The notes under the pieces are model-generated. The model did no database searches and was not told where the DNA came from. It worked only from the letters and a program-made list of their open reading frames with translations. Source: Verrucomicrobiota bacterium (GTDB lineage: Bacteria > Verrucomicrobiota > Verrucomicrobiia > Opitutales > Opitutaceae). Taken from it: a stretch of DNA of 64,000 nt. Position numbers and translations under genes: made by a program. Shown here in pieces: positions 9,270 through 17,249 of the stretch. How positions within the stretch are numbered: the stretch's first letter is position 1; the number at the start of each line of letters is the position of its first letter. The stretch is taken from contig JAEZUE010000101.1 in assembly GCA_023443455.1 (NCBI GenBank), positions 1-64,000 on the forward strand. The letters run 5' to 3'.

Positions 9270-9344
9270 GGCCCGAGGCCCCCTTTTTTCGACAACACGT
9301 TCAGAACAACAATCATTCGAAACCCCAGACCCCGTCCGTTTCCC

Positions 9345-10370
9345 ATGCCTGCCAAAGTCTACACCGACTCCGCCGCCGATCTCGGCGTCTTCAAGAACAA
9401 GACCCTCGCCGTCCTCGGCTTCGGGTCCCAGGGCCACGCCCATGCGCTGAACCTCAAGGACAGCGGCTGCAAGGTCATCATCGGCCTGTATCCGGGCTCC
9501 AAGTCCCGCGCCGTGGCCGAGGAGAAGGGCTTCGAGGTCGTCGACACCGCCGAGGCCGTGCGCCGCGCCGATGTCATCATGGTCGGTCTGCCCGACATGA
9601 AGCAGGCCGATGTCTACAAGAACGACATCGAGCCCAACCTGACCAAGGGCAAGTGCCTGCTCTTCTCGCACGGTCTGGCCGTGCACTTCGGCCTGATCAA
9701 GCTGCCGGCCAACGTCGACTGCATCATGGTCGCCCCGAAGGGCCCGGGCCACATGGTCCGCCGTCTCTATGTCGAGGGCAAGGGCATGCCGGCGCTCATC
9801 GCCGTGGCCCAGGACAAGTCGAAGCAGGCCAAGAAGCTCGCCCTCGCGTGGGCCAAGGGCATCGGCTCGACCCGCGCCGGCGTGCTCCAGACCACCTTCA
9901 AGGAAGAGTGCGAGACCGACCTCTTCGGCGAGCAGGCCGTGCTCTGCGGCGGCGCCAGCGCCCTCGTGCAGGCCGGTTTCGAGACCCTCGTCGAGGCCGG
10001 TTACCAGCCCGAGATGGCCTACTTCGAGTGCCTCCACGAGCTGAAGCTCATCTGCGATCTCATGTACGAGTCCGGCATCGCCGGCATGCGTTTCTCGATC
10101 TCCGAGACCGCCAAGTACGGTGACATCACCCGCGGCCCGCGCGTGATCAACAAGGACACCAAGAAGGAGATGAAGAAGATCCTGAAGGAGATCCAGAGCG
10201 GCAAGTTCGTGAAGGAGTGGGTCGCCGAATACAAGGGCGGCCTGAAGAACTACAACAAGCTGCTCGCTGCCGGTGCCAAGCACCCGATCGAGAAGACCGG
10301 CACCTACCTGCGCGGCATGATGCCCTGGATGGCCAAGAAGAACATCAAGGGCGTGGCCGCCTCCTACTGA
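9345..10370 (+). CDS. ilvC: Ketol-acid reductoisomerase
   Basis: A 341-residue class I enzyme of valine and isoleucine synthesis that converts acetolactate to dihydroxyisovalerate with NADPH. The dinucleotide site is AVLGFGSQGHAHALNLKDSG. Mg-binding and catalytic residues are in IMVAPKGPGHMVRR, FKEECETDLFGEQAVLCGG and FECLHELKLICDLMYE. The short form of about 340 residues is expected for class I. It follows ilvN and ends before a strong terminator. The bases before the ATG show no Shine-Dalgarno sequence. Confidence 0.98.
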   Translation: MPAKVYTDSAADLGVFKNKTLAVLGFGSQGHAHALNLKDSGCKVIIGLYPGSKSRAVAEEKGFEVVDTAEAVRRADVIMVGLPDMKQADVYKNDIEPNLTKGKCLLFSHGLAVHFGLIKLPANVDCIMVAPKGPGHMVRRLYVEGKGMPALIAVAQDKSKQAKKLALAWAKGIGSTRAGVLQTTFKEECETDLFGEQAVLCGGASALVQAGFETLVEAGYQPEMAYFECLHELKLICDLMYESGIAGMRFSISETAKYGDITRGPRVINKDTKKEMKKILKEIQSGKFVKEWVAEYKGGLKNYNKLLAAGAKHPIEKTGTYLRGMMPWMAKKNIKGVAASY

Positions 10371-10394
10371 GGTTGCCCCGTTTCGTTTTCCCGA

Positions 10395-10426
10395 GGCGCG
10401 ACGAGTTTTCTCGTCGCGCCTTTTTT
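10395..10426 (+). terminator. Rho-independent terminator of ilvNC
   Basis: A perfect 10-bp stem GGCGCGACGA (10395-10404) with TCGTCGCGCC (10411-10420), loop 10405-10410, followed by six T (10421-10426). It lies 25 bp after the ilvC stop. Confidence 0.93.
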
Positions 10427-10803
10427 GTATCCTGGAATCGGGACGGTGCTTCGCGCCCGCTGCGGCGCGGCCTTCGCCAGAGTCCTGGTCTTCTCCGCTC
10501 AGGCGTGATGATGCAGACGGGAGTCGAGCGTCGAGTGGCGAGCGCCAATCCGATTGTGCACAAGGCGATTGCCCGAGGGGGCTCCCGATCTGGCTCCGGA
10601 ACTCCGGCCCTCGACGCTCGTCCCTCGACTGAATGACTGCGGCTCAGGCGACGGCCTTGGCGGCCGCCGCCACGGCGTGAAGTCTGCGAGTTGGCCGAAA
10701 TGTTTCGGCCGCGCAGGTCAGCCGTAGCGAGGCAATCGCCGCCAATCTCCGAGCGCTGTGGCCCGCACCAGCGCCGGCCTACGCGGCAAATGAGCTGCGC
10801 TGC
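10427..10803. other. Intergenic region holding dispersed repeat copy 1
   Basis: No gene is supported between the ilvC terminator and the response-regulator stop. The region contains one copy of a dispersed repeat (10505-10647). The rest, 10648-10803, is GC-rich and shows nothing I can name; the short ORFs across it are not convincing. Confidence 0.6.
10505..10647 (+). repeat. Dispersed structured intergenic repeat, copy 1
   Basis: This 143-bp unit recurs in the same orientation at 51834-51984. I count about seven substitutions, a 1-base insertion and a 7-base tandem duplication between the copies. The element contains an 11-bp perfect inverted repeat, CGAGCGTCGAG (10525-10535) with CTCGACGCTCG (10610-10620), enclosing a conserved core. 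No coding sense and no clear target-site duplication are visible. Confidence 0.85.
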
Positions 10804-12492
10804 TCAGCGCTGCTTGCCGGCGAGCGTCTGTCGGAGTTCGAGGCAGAGCGCGTGGGCCTCGGACTCGAACTTCTTGAGGTTGAAGCTCGGGAAGATGCGC
10901 GAGCGCAACGCCAGCCAGGCCGGGGTTTCCTCGAGAGGCGGGGCGGTATCCTTGCTCGCTTCCCCGCTGAAGCCGACGTGGTTCTGCACGCAGAGGTGGC
11001 GGGCCAACGAGACGACCGCGGCCAGCTCGAGGTCCTCGCCGGCGTGCTCGGGGGCTTCGGCCCAGCGGATCACTTTGCAGAAGGAGGCGGGCAGGCCGTG
11101 TTTCAGGGCGAAGCGTTCGCCGATCTCGCGGGTGGTGCAGTCGAGGTATTTCTTTTCGGCCTCGTGCAGCGGCACGTTGTGCTCCTTGGCGTAGTTGACC
11201 ATCGCGGGAAAGCCGAAGGGGAAGAGCTTCACGAGGATCAGTTTTCCGATGTCGTGCAGCAGGCCTGCGGTATGGGCGCGGCCGACGAGGAACTCGAACT
11301 CCAGGTATTGCGCGGTGAACTGGGCGAGCCGGGCGACCCCCATCTGGAACATCCAGAAATTGACCCACGAAATCGGCGGCACGTGCAGGTGGCGCACGGG
11401 GATGGTCGGCAGCGTCTTGGCGAGGGAGGTCAACTTGAGGTTGCCCAGCAGGCTGACGGCGGTGCGCGGGTCGTCGATGACGGTCATCTCGTCGTGGTCG
11501 AGATGGTTGGCGGAGATGAGCACCTGGGTGACCAGTGCCGGATCTTTGGCGACGAGATCGTTGATCTGGTTGAGATTGGTCGTGGTGCGGTCGGCCGTCA
11601 TCTGGAACGCCGCTGCCACCGAGTCGATCGTCGGGCAGCCGGCCAGTGCCTCGGCCTGGAGCAGCACCTCCTCGGCGGAGATCATCGGGCCGTTGTTGTC
11701 GACATCGGCATGCATCCAAAGTGCCTGCACCTCGAGTTCGCGCTGTTCCTCCTTCTCCTCCTGTGTCATCGCCCCGACGGGCGTGTAGTGTGGATCGAGG
11801 TGCAGGAGGATGAGTTCGCGGGCATACGCGAGCGATTCGCCGACCGATTTGAAGAAGCTCCAGTCGCCTTGGCCGGCGTGGGTGGAGACTTCCTCCATGT
11901 ACTCGACCACGCCCCAGACGCCGGCGGCCTCGGCTTTCTCGGTGATGGCCTCGATGCGGGCGGTGACCTGGGGGGGATTGCGGGAGGTCACGCAGGCTTC
12001 GAAGAAGTTCATGCTCTTCTCGAGCGAGTCCGCCAGTTGGCGCCGCATCGCGGTGAGGTCGTCCTCGGAAATGCCGATCTGGGTGCAGAACGACCGCGCC
12101 TCCTCGAACTGGAGGCTGCGCCACGGATTGGCGACGGCTTTGGTGACCTCGCGGAAGATGTGTTCGTCGTTGTAGGGTTTGATCAGGTAGTTCTGGACCT
12201 TGAGCAGCAGCACGTTTCGCACGGTGGCGTGGTCGCCCACACTCGTGTAGACGATCACCGGGATCCCCTTCAGGAAGGCGTCGGCGCGGAGTTTCTTGAG
12301 CAAATCGATGCCCTTCTCGCCCTTCAGCTCCAGTTCGAGAAAGACCGCATCGATGGCGACATGGTCGTGCAGTGCCTTCCATGCCTCGGCACCGGTGGCG
12401 GTGGCCACGCAACGGTGGTGCGCACGTGCGAGGATACCCTGCATGGCGCGGCCCGCCACTTCGTTGGCGTCGACTAGGAGGATGGTGGCCAT
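10804..12492 (-). CDS. Response-regulator-like protein with HDOD domain
   Basis: A 562-residue protein. Residues 1-120 form a CheY-like receiver (MATILLVDANEVAGRAMQGI; conserved Lys in NYLIKPYN). The position of the phospho-accepting Asp is Glu53 (IDAVFLELELKG), so it may be locked in an active-like state. A helical linker follows. An HDOD domain covers about 265-475, with the family core SVAAAFQMTADRTTTNLNQI and an RAHTAGLLHDIGK stretch near 405. HDOD proteins take part in signalling and often act together with cyclic dinucleotide or stress pathways. The start is the ATG at 12492; longer forms have no family similarity. No histidine kinase is adjacent. Signal and output are unknown. Confidence 0.85.
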   Translation of the reverse strand: MATILLVDANEVAGRAMQGILARAHHRCVATATGAEAWKALHDHVAIDAVFLELELKGEKGIDLLKKLRADAFLKGIPVIVYTSVGDHATVRNVLLLKVQNYLIKPYNDEHIFREVTKAVANPWRSLQFEEARSFCTQIGISEDDLTAMRRQLADSLEKSMNFFEACVTSRNPPQVTARIEAITEKAEAAGVWGVVEYMEEVSTHAGQGDWSFFKSVGESLAYARELILLHLDPHYTPVGAMTQEEKEEQRELEVQALWMHADVDNNGPMISAEEVLLQAEALAGCPTIDSVAAAFQMTADRTTTNLNQINDLVAKDPALVTQVLISANHLDHDEMTVIDDPRTAVSLLGNLKLTSLAKTLPTIPVRHLHVPPISWVNFWMFQMGVARLAQFTAQYLEFEFLVGRAHTAGLLHDIGKLILVKLFPFGFPAMVNYAKEHNVPLHEAEKKYLDCTTREIGERFALKHGLPASFCKVIRWAEAPEHAGEDLELAAVVSLARHLCVQNHVGFSGEASKDTAPPLEETPAWLALRSRIFPSFNLKKFESEAHALCLELRQTLAGKQR

Positions 12493-12689
12493 GGCGGATG
12501 GTTTTGGGGACGGGCGGAAGATGCGGCATCCTCGCCGTTTGAGCGAGAACGCCGAATCGAAATATCGGCCAAGTGCGCCCAGGCTGTAACGACAACTGCA
12601 GCTTTGCCCGCGGGACCGGGGACTGGCTGCGGAAACGCTGGCACTTGGGCATTGCTCGTCGGCCGTGGGCGCGGGTACTTCCATGGGCC

Positions 12690-14114
12690 ATGCCCACCGC
12701 CCAACACTACGACGTCGCCATCATCGGAGCCGGCCTGTCGGCCTTGGCCGCCGGGGTGCGGCTCGCCCATTTCGGCAAGAAGGTCTGTCTCTTCGAACGG
12801 CACAACGTCGTCGGTGGTCTCAACAGCTTCTACAGTGTCGGCGGCCGCAAATACGACGTGGGCCTTCATGCGATGACAAACTACGTGCCGCGCGAGGTGC
12901 GTGGCACCGCGCTGGGCAAGCTCCTGCGCCAGCTGCGCATCGATCGCGACGCTCTCGACCTTTGTCCGCAGCTCGGCTCGGCGGTGCGTTTCCCGGGGCG
13001 GGAATTGCGTTTCACCAACGATGCCGCCGTGCTCGAGTCCGAGGTGGCGCGCGAGTTTCCCGCGCAGATCGACGGCTATCGGCGCTTCGTCGCCGAGGTG
13101 CGCGCCTTCGACGACTCGGTCGCCACTTCGCCCGGCTACACCGCCCGCGAGATGATCCGCCGGCACCTCTCGGATCCGGTGCTTGAGGACATGCTGCTCT
13201 GTCCGCTTTTTTATTACGGCAGTGCCACGCCCGGCGACATCGATGTCCTGCAGTTCGTGATCATGTTCAAGGCCGTGTATCTCGAGGGTTTTGCCCGGCC
13301 GTTCGAGGGTGTCCGGGTCTTGCTGCGGTCGCTGACCGATCGGCTGCGCGACAGCGGCGGCGAACGGCGCATGAAGTGCGGTGTCCGCCGCATCGTCACC
13401 GCCGCGGGCCGCGCCTCCGGTCTCGAACTCGACAACGGCGAGATCGTCACCGCCGACTGGGTGCTGTCGTCGGCGGGGGCGGCGGAGACGCTCGCCTTGT
13501 GCGAGGCGGCGCCGCCGGTCGCGCATCAGGTCCGGACCTCGTGCGCGGATCGGCTCGGCTTCGTGGAGACCATCCAGGTGATCGACCGTCCGCCGGCCGA
13601 CTTCGGCTGGGGCGAGACCATCGTCTTCTTCAACGACTCCGACCGCTTCACGTTCGCGAATCCCCCCGGGCCGGTCGATCTGCGCAGCGGGGTGATCTGC
13701 TTCCCCAACAACTTCGCGTTCGGCGAGCGCAGCATGCCGGAGGGCTGCGTGCGGGTGACGGGCCTGGCCAGCCACGCGGCGTGGGCGGCGATGACGGAGG
13801 CGGAGTATCGGGAGGAGAAGGCGCGCTGGTTCGCGGCGATGGGCGCGAGCGCGCGGCGCTTCCTCGCGCCGATCGAAACCGGTGCGCTCGAGTCGGCCAC
13901 GCTCGCGACCGACATGTTCACGCCGCTGACCGTGCAGCGCTACACCGGGCACATCGGCGGCGCGATCTATGGCGCCCCGCAGAAGGCGCGCGACGGCCGC
14001 ACCCCGTGCGAGAATCTGGTGCTCATCGGCACCGACCAGGGTTATCTGGGCATCACGGGCTCGATGCTCAGCGGCATCATGATGGCGAACCGGCACGTGC
14101 TGGCCGGCGGTTGA
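12690..14114 (+). CDS. FAD-dependent oxidoreductase of the phytoene desaturase/retinol saturase type
   Basis: A 474-residue flavoprotein. The N-terminal Rossmann dinucleotide motif is DVAIIGAGLSALAAGVRLA, followed by the second FAD contact FERHNVVGGLNSFYSVGG. The C-terminal motif NLVLIGTDQGYLGITGSMLS fits the FAD-binding end of the CrtI-like amine-oxidase superfamily. Members desaturate or isomerise carotenoids or reduce retinoid-like polyenes; no other carotenoid gene is nearby, so the substrate is open. The start ATG at 12690 gives the usual short lead before the Rossmann motif. It is divergent from the HDOD gene, with a 197-bp shared upstream region. Confidence 0.8.
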   Translation: MPTAQHYDVAIIGAGLSALAAGVRLAHFGKKVCLFERHNVVGGLNSFYSVGGRKYDVGLHAMTNYVPREVRGTALGKLLRQLRIDRDALDLCPQLGSAVRFPGRELRFTNDAAVLESEVAREFPAQIDGYRRFVAEVRAFDDSVATSPGYTAREMIRRHLSDPVLEDMLLCPLFYYGSATPGDIDVLQFVIMFKAVYLEGFARPFEGVRVLLRSLTDRLRDSGGERRMKCGVRRIVTAAGRASGLELDNGEIVTADWVLSSAGAAETLALCEAAPPVAHQVRTSCADRLGFVETIQVIDRPPADFGWGETIVFFNDSDRFTFANPPGPVDLRSGVICFPNNFAFGERSMPEGCVRVTGLASHAAWAAMTEAEYREEKARWFAAMGASARRFLAPIETGALESATLATDMFTPLTVQRYTGHIGGAIYGAPQKARDGRTPCENLVLIGTDQGYLGITGSMLSGIMMANRHVLAGG

Positions 14115-14175
14115 CCGGCGGGGCGGGGCGAATTTGCGCTTCACACGCCCGGTGTGTTGGCGCATTCGTTACCGC

Positions 14176-15402
14176 ATGCCGAAGTTCGAATACACGGCGC
14201 TCGACGACGGCGGGCGGGCCGTCTGCGGGGAGCTGGAGGCCGCCACGACCGAACTGGCGTCGGCCCAAGTGCGGTCGATGGGGCTGTTCCCGACGCGCAT
14301 GACCGCCGACGATCTCGGCGCGGTGGCGGCTCCCCGCGCCCGTGGCCTGCAGCTGGGACGGGTGATCGATCTCCACGGGCTGGCGGAGTTCACCCGCCAG
14401 CTCGGTACGTTGTTGCAGGCCGGGCTGCCCCTGTTGCGCGGGCTCCAGCTGCTTGCCCGGCAGGAACGGCGCGCCCCGTTCCGCAGCCTGTTGGAAAGAC
14501 TCGCGGAGGAGCTTGTCGGCGGGCGCAGCCTCTCTGCGGCGCTGGCGCGTCACCCGCGGGAGTTTTCCGAACTGTACCGGGGCATGGTGCAGGCGGGGGA
14601 GGCGAGCGGTCGGCTCGATCTGGCGATGCTCGAACTGGCGCGTTTCCTCGAGAAGGCCGACCGTGTGCGGCGCCGGATACGCGCGGCGTTGTATTATCCG
14701 GTCGCGGTGCTCGCGGTCACCGTGCTGATCCTGGTGGGGCTGATGCTCTTCGTGGTGCCCCAGTTCCGCACGATCTTCCAGGAACAGCTCAAAGGGGCCG
14801 AGATGCCCGCCCTCACGCAGGTGGTCCTGGGGGCGAGCGACTTCGTGGCGGCGCATTGGGCGGTGCTTGCGCTTGCCGGTGCGGCGACCTGGGCGGGCTG
14901 GGCGGGGCTTCGCTCCTTCGCCGGTGCGCGTCGCTTCTGCGATCGCGTGGTGTTGCACGTGCCCGCTCTCGGCCCGCTGTGCCGGCGTACCGCGATGGCC
15001 CGGCTGTCGCGGACCTTGGGCACGCTGCTCGCCAACGGTGTGCCGATCCTCGACGCGTTGCAGCTGGCGCGGGCGACGGCGGGCAACGCGGCCTACGCGT
15101 CGGCGGTCGATCGCGTGATCGGCCGCGTGCGCTCGGGCGGGGCGGTCGCGGCGGCGTTGGCGGCGGAGCCGCTCGTGCCGGAGATGCTCGTGAGTTTGGT
15201 CGCCGTCGGCGAGGAGACGGGCGCGTTGGCGGCCATGCTCGGGCGTGTCGCGGAGGTCTACGAGGAGGAGGTGGATACGGCGGTCGGCGGGCTCACGGCG
15301 CTGCTCGAACCGCTGCTGATCGTCTTCCTCGCGCTGACGGTGGGCACGATCGTGCTCGCGCTGTTTCTGCCGATCGTGCGCATCATCCAGACGATGAGCT
15401 GA
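14176..15402 (+). CDS. Type II secretion/type IV pilus inner-membrane platform protein (GspF/PilC family)
   Basis: A 408-residue protein with the standard duplicated GspF domain. The first copy is at about 70-195 (FTRQLGTLLQAGLPLLRGLQ, then FRSLLERLAEELVGGRSLSA), the second at about 275-400 (LSRTLGTLLANGVPILDALQ, then EETGALAAMLGRVAEVYEEE). Three membrane segments are visible, one after the first copy (VAVLAVTVLILVGLMLFVV), one near 230 and one at the C-terminus (LIVFLALTVGTIVLALFLPI). It forms the inner-membrane platform of a type II secretion system or type IV pilus. It stands alone, with no GspE or pilin gene beside it, so which machine it serves is not clear. Confidence 0.92.
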   Translation: MPKFEYTALDDGGRAVCGELEAATTELASAQVRSMGLFPTRMTADDLGAVAAPRARGLQLGRVIDLHGLAEFTRQLGTLLQAGLPLLRGLQLLARQERRAPFRSLLERLAEELVGGRSLSAALARHPREFSELYRGMVQAGEASGRLDLAMLELARFLEKADRVRRRIRAALYYPVAVLAVTVLILVGLMLFVVPQFRTIFQEQLKGAEMPALTQVVLGASDFVAAHWAVLALAGAATWAGWAGLRSFAGARRFCDRVVLHVPALGPLCRRTAMARLSRTLGTLLANGVPILDALQLARATAGNAAYASAVDRVIGRVRSGGAVAAALAAEPLVPEMLVSLVAVGEETGALAAMLGRVAEVYEEEVDTAVGGLTALLEPLLIVFLALTVGTIVLALFLPIVRIIQTMS

Positions 15403-15412
15403 TCGCGGCCAC

Positions 15413-15934
15413 TCAATCGCCGGAGAGTATCTTGAGATCGGCTACAGGGATGGCGACGAGCACGCCCTGTTGCAGCACGTCCATCGAGATCACGACCCCC
15501 TTGGGCGCCTTCGGGTTTTCGACCGTGCCCTCGACCCCCTTGAGCGGGCCGCTGATGACCCGCACCCGGGTCCCGCAATTCAGCAGCGGGTGCAGCGTGG
15601 CTTCGAGCCCGGCGGCGGCGAGCGACTCCACGACGGCGAGCTGTTGCAGGAAGGTCGTCTCGTCGGGCACCGGCAGGAAACGCACCAGCAGATCCTGTTG
15701 GTAGAGCCGGTTGCGGCGCATCGGCTCCACCCGGGCGAAGACATAGCCGGGGAATAGCGGCTTGGTGAATCGGCGGATACGGTTGCCGTAGCGCCGCTCG
15801 GAGCCGATCAGCGGCAGGCTGTGCCGGCAGGACTCGCGGACGAGCAGGTCCGCGAATTTCTTCTCGCAGCGCGGCTTGGTGTGGCAGACGAACCAGGCCG
15901 GCTCGTCCGGCGCGGGTGTCGGGGCGGGGGCCAC
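15413..15934 (-). CDS. NusG/RfaH-family transcription antiterminator
   Basis: A 173-residue protein. The NGN domain occupies about residues 10-110 (WFVCHTKPRCEKKFADLLV, then TKPLFPGYVFARV). A KOW motif follows at about 120-170 (RVRVISGPLKGVEGTVENPK). The family binds RNA polymerase and changes elongation or pausing. The housekeeping nusG normally sits beside secE and rplK; those are absent here, so this is probably a specialised paralogue of the RfaH/UpxY/LoaP type. Such paralogues commonly control polysaccharide operons, and a GT61 glycosyltransferase is encoded 1.3 kb away. It follows aroQ by 3 bp. Confidence 0.85.
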   Translation of the reverse strand: MAPAPTPAPDEPAWFVCHTKPRCEKKFADLLVRESCRHSLPLIGSERRYGNRIRRFTKPLFPGYVFARVEPMRRNRLYQQDLLVRFLPVPDETTFLQQLAVVESLAAAGLEATLHPLLNCGTRVRVISGPLKGVEGTVENPKAPKGVVISMDVLQQGVLVAIPVADLKILSGD

Positions 15935-15937
15935 GGG

Positions 15938-16372
15938 TCAGCAGCGGGCGGCGAGGAACTCGAGGGCGAGGCGGTAGCCGTGCAGCCCCAGGCCGGCGAT
16001 CACGCCGGTGCAGGCGCCGGCGGTGATCGACTTGTGGCGAAACTCCTCGCGGGCGTGCACGTTGGAGATGTGCACCTCGATCGCGGGCAGACCGGATCCG
16101 GCGATGGCGTCGCGCAGGGCCACGCTGGTGTGGGTGAGTCCGCCCGGGTTGATGGCGAAGCCGGCGATCTTGGCGTCGGCCAACTCGCCGATCTTGTCGA
16201 TGAGCGCGCCCTCGTGGTTGCTCTGGAAGAACTCGAGCGCGATGTCCTTGTCGGCGAAGGCGGCGCGCAGATCGCGTTCCAGGTCGGCCAACGTCGCATG
16301 GCCGTAGACCGACGGTTCCCGTTTGCCGAGTCGGTCGAGGTTGGGGCCGTTGAGGATCGCGAGTGTCTTCAT
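15938..16372 (-). CDS. aroQ: 3-dehydroquinate dehydratase, type II
   Basis: A 144-residue enzyme of the shikimate pathway. Family motifs appear in order: ILNGPNLDRLGKREPSVYG with the active-site Tyr, FFQSNHEGALIDKI, INPGGLTHTSVALRDAI, EVHISNVHAREEFRHKSI with the catalytic His, and GLGLHGYRLAL. Length is typical of the type II form. The start ATG at 16372 overlaps the stop of the upstream PP2C gene by 4 bp (ATGA), which indicates translational coupling. The NusG paralogue follows 3 bp downstream, making a tight three-gene operon. Confidence 0.97.
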   Translation of the reverse strand: MKTLAILNGPNLDRLGKREPSVYGHATLADLERDLRAAFADKDIALEFFQSNHEGALIDKIGELADAKIAGFAINPGGLTHTSVALRDAIAGSGLPAIEVHISNVHAREEFRHKSITAGACTGVIAGLGLHGYRLALEFLAARC

Positions 16373-17145
16373 GGCGGAAGTTGTGGCGCTGCGTCGGCGA
16401 GGAGGCAAGGCGTGGCTGGACTTGCCGTCGCGCAGAAGCCGACGATGACCGTGATGTTGTCGGGACCGCCGGCGGCGTTGGCGAGATCGACCAGTGTGCG
16501 CGCGGCAGCCTCCGGAGTCGGGGCGTGGATGAGCGTTTCGGTGATCGTCTCGAGGTCGACCGGTTTGCTCAGACCGTCGCTGCAGATCAGGAGTCGGTCA
16601 CCCGCCGCGAGGTGGGTGGAGTGCACATCTTGCTGCGGGAGAAAGGGAAGCCCGAGACAACTGCTGAGCATGTGTTCGGCGCCAAAGGGCGCGGGGCGTT
16701 TCAACCCGGCTTGTTCGAGCTCTGCGATCTCGGCGGCGACGGTGTGCTCCTTGGTCAGTTGTTCGAGTCGGCCGTCGCGCAGGCGAAACGCCGCCGAGTC
16801 GCCGACATGGGCCACGGTGAGGCGACTGCCCTTGGCCGCGAGCAGGGTCAAGGTGGTGCCGATACCCGGCTTGGCGCCGAGCCGCTGCCCGAGTGCGTGG
16901 ACATCGCGATTGAGGTGTTCGAGCAGGCCGCGCCAATCCGCGTCGGAGGAGGGAAACCGCCGTTCGATGCGTGCCAACAATCCGTCGATGGCCGCTTGGG
17001 CGGCCTCGGCGCCGTGGGGCAGGCCGCCCATGCCGTCGGCGATGGCGGCAAGTTCGAGATCCTCGCGCAGCAGCCAGCGGTCCTGGTTCTCGCGGCGCCG
17101 GAGTCCGGTGTCGGAGAGGGCTGCGAAGGCGAAGCGGAGCGACAT
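16369..17145 (-). CDS. PP2C-family protein phosphatase
   Basis: A 258-residue single-domain PP2C (PPM) phosphatase. Metal-binding and catalytic motifs are all present: RRRENQDRWLL, LAAIADGMGGLPHGAEAA, VAHVGDSAAFRL, DRLLICSDGLSKPVD and GGPDNITVIVGF. It removes phosphate from Ser/Thr residues using Mn or Mg and normally works with a Hanks-type kinase; no kinase lies in the window. It is first in the operon with aroQ and the NusG paralogue, overlapping aroQ by 4 bp. No membrane or extra domain is visible. Confidence 0.92.
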   Translation of the reverse strand: MSLRFAFAALSDTGLRRRENQDRWLLREDLELAAIADGMGGLPHGAEAAQAAIDGLLARIERRFPSSDADWRGLLEHLNRDVHALGQRLGAKPGIGTTLTLLAAKGSRLTVAHVGDSAAFRLRDGRLEQLTKEHTVAAEIAELEQAGLKRPAPFGAEHMLSSCLGLPFLPQQDVHSTHLAAGDRLLICSDGLSKPVDLETITETLIHAPTPEAAARTLVDLANAAGGPDNITVIVGFCATASPATPCLLADAAPQLPP

Positions 17146-17249
17146 CGGCGGAGGTTTTCACCGAGGAGGAAAAATGTCGAGCCGGCGGGGATGCGAGTTC
17201 GCAACCGGCCGGCATTGCGGTTTCTTCCGGCGAACCCACACCACAACGC

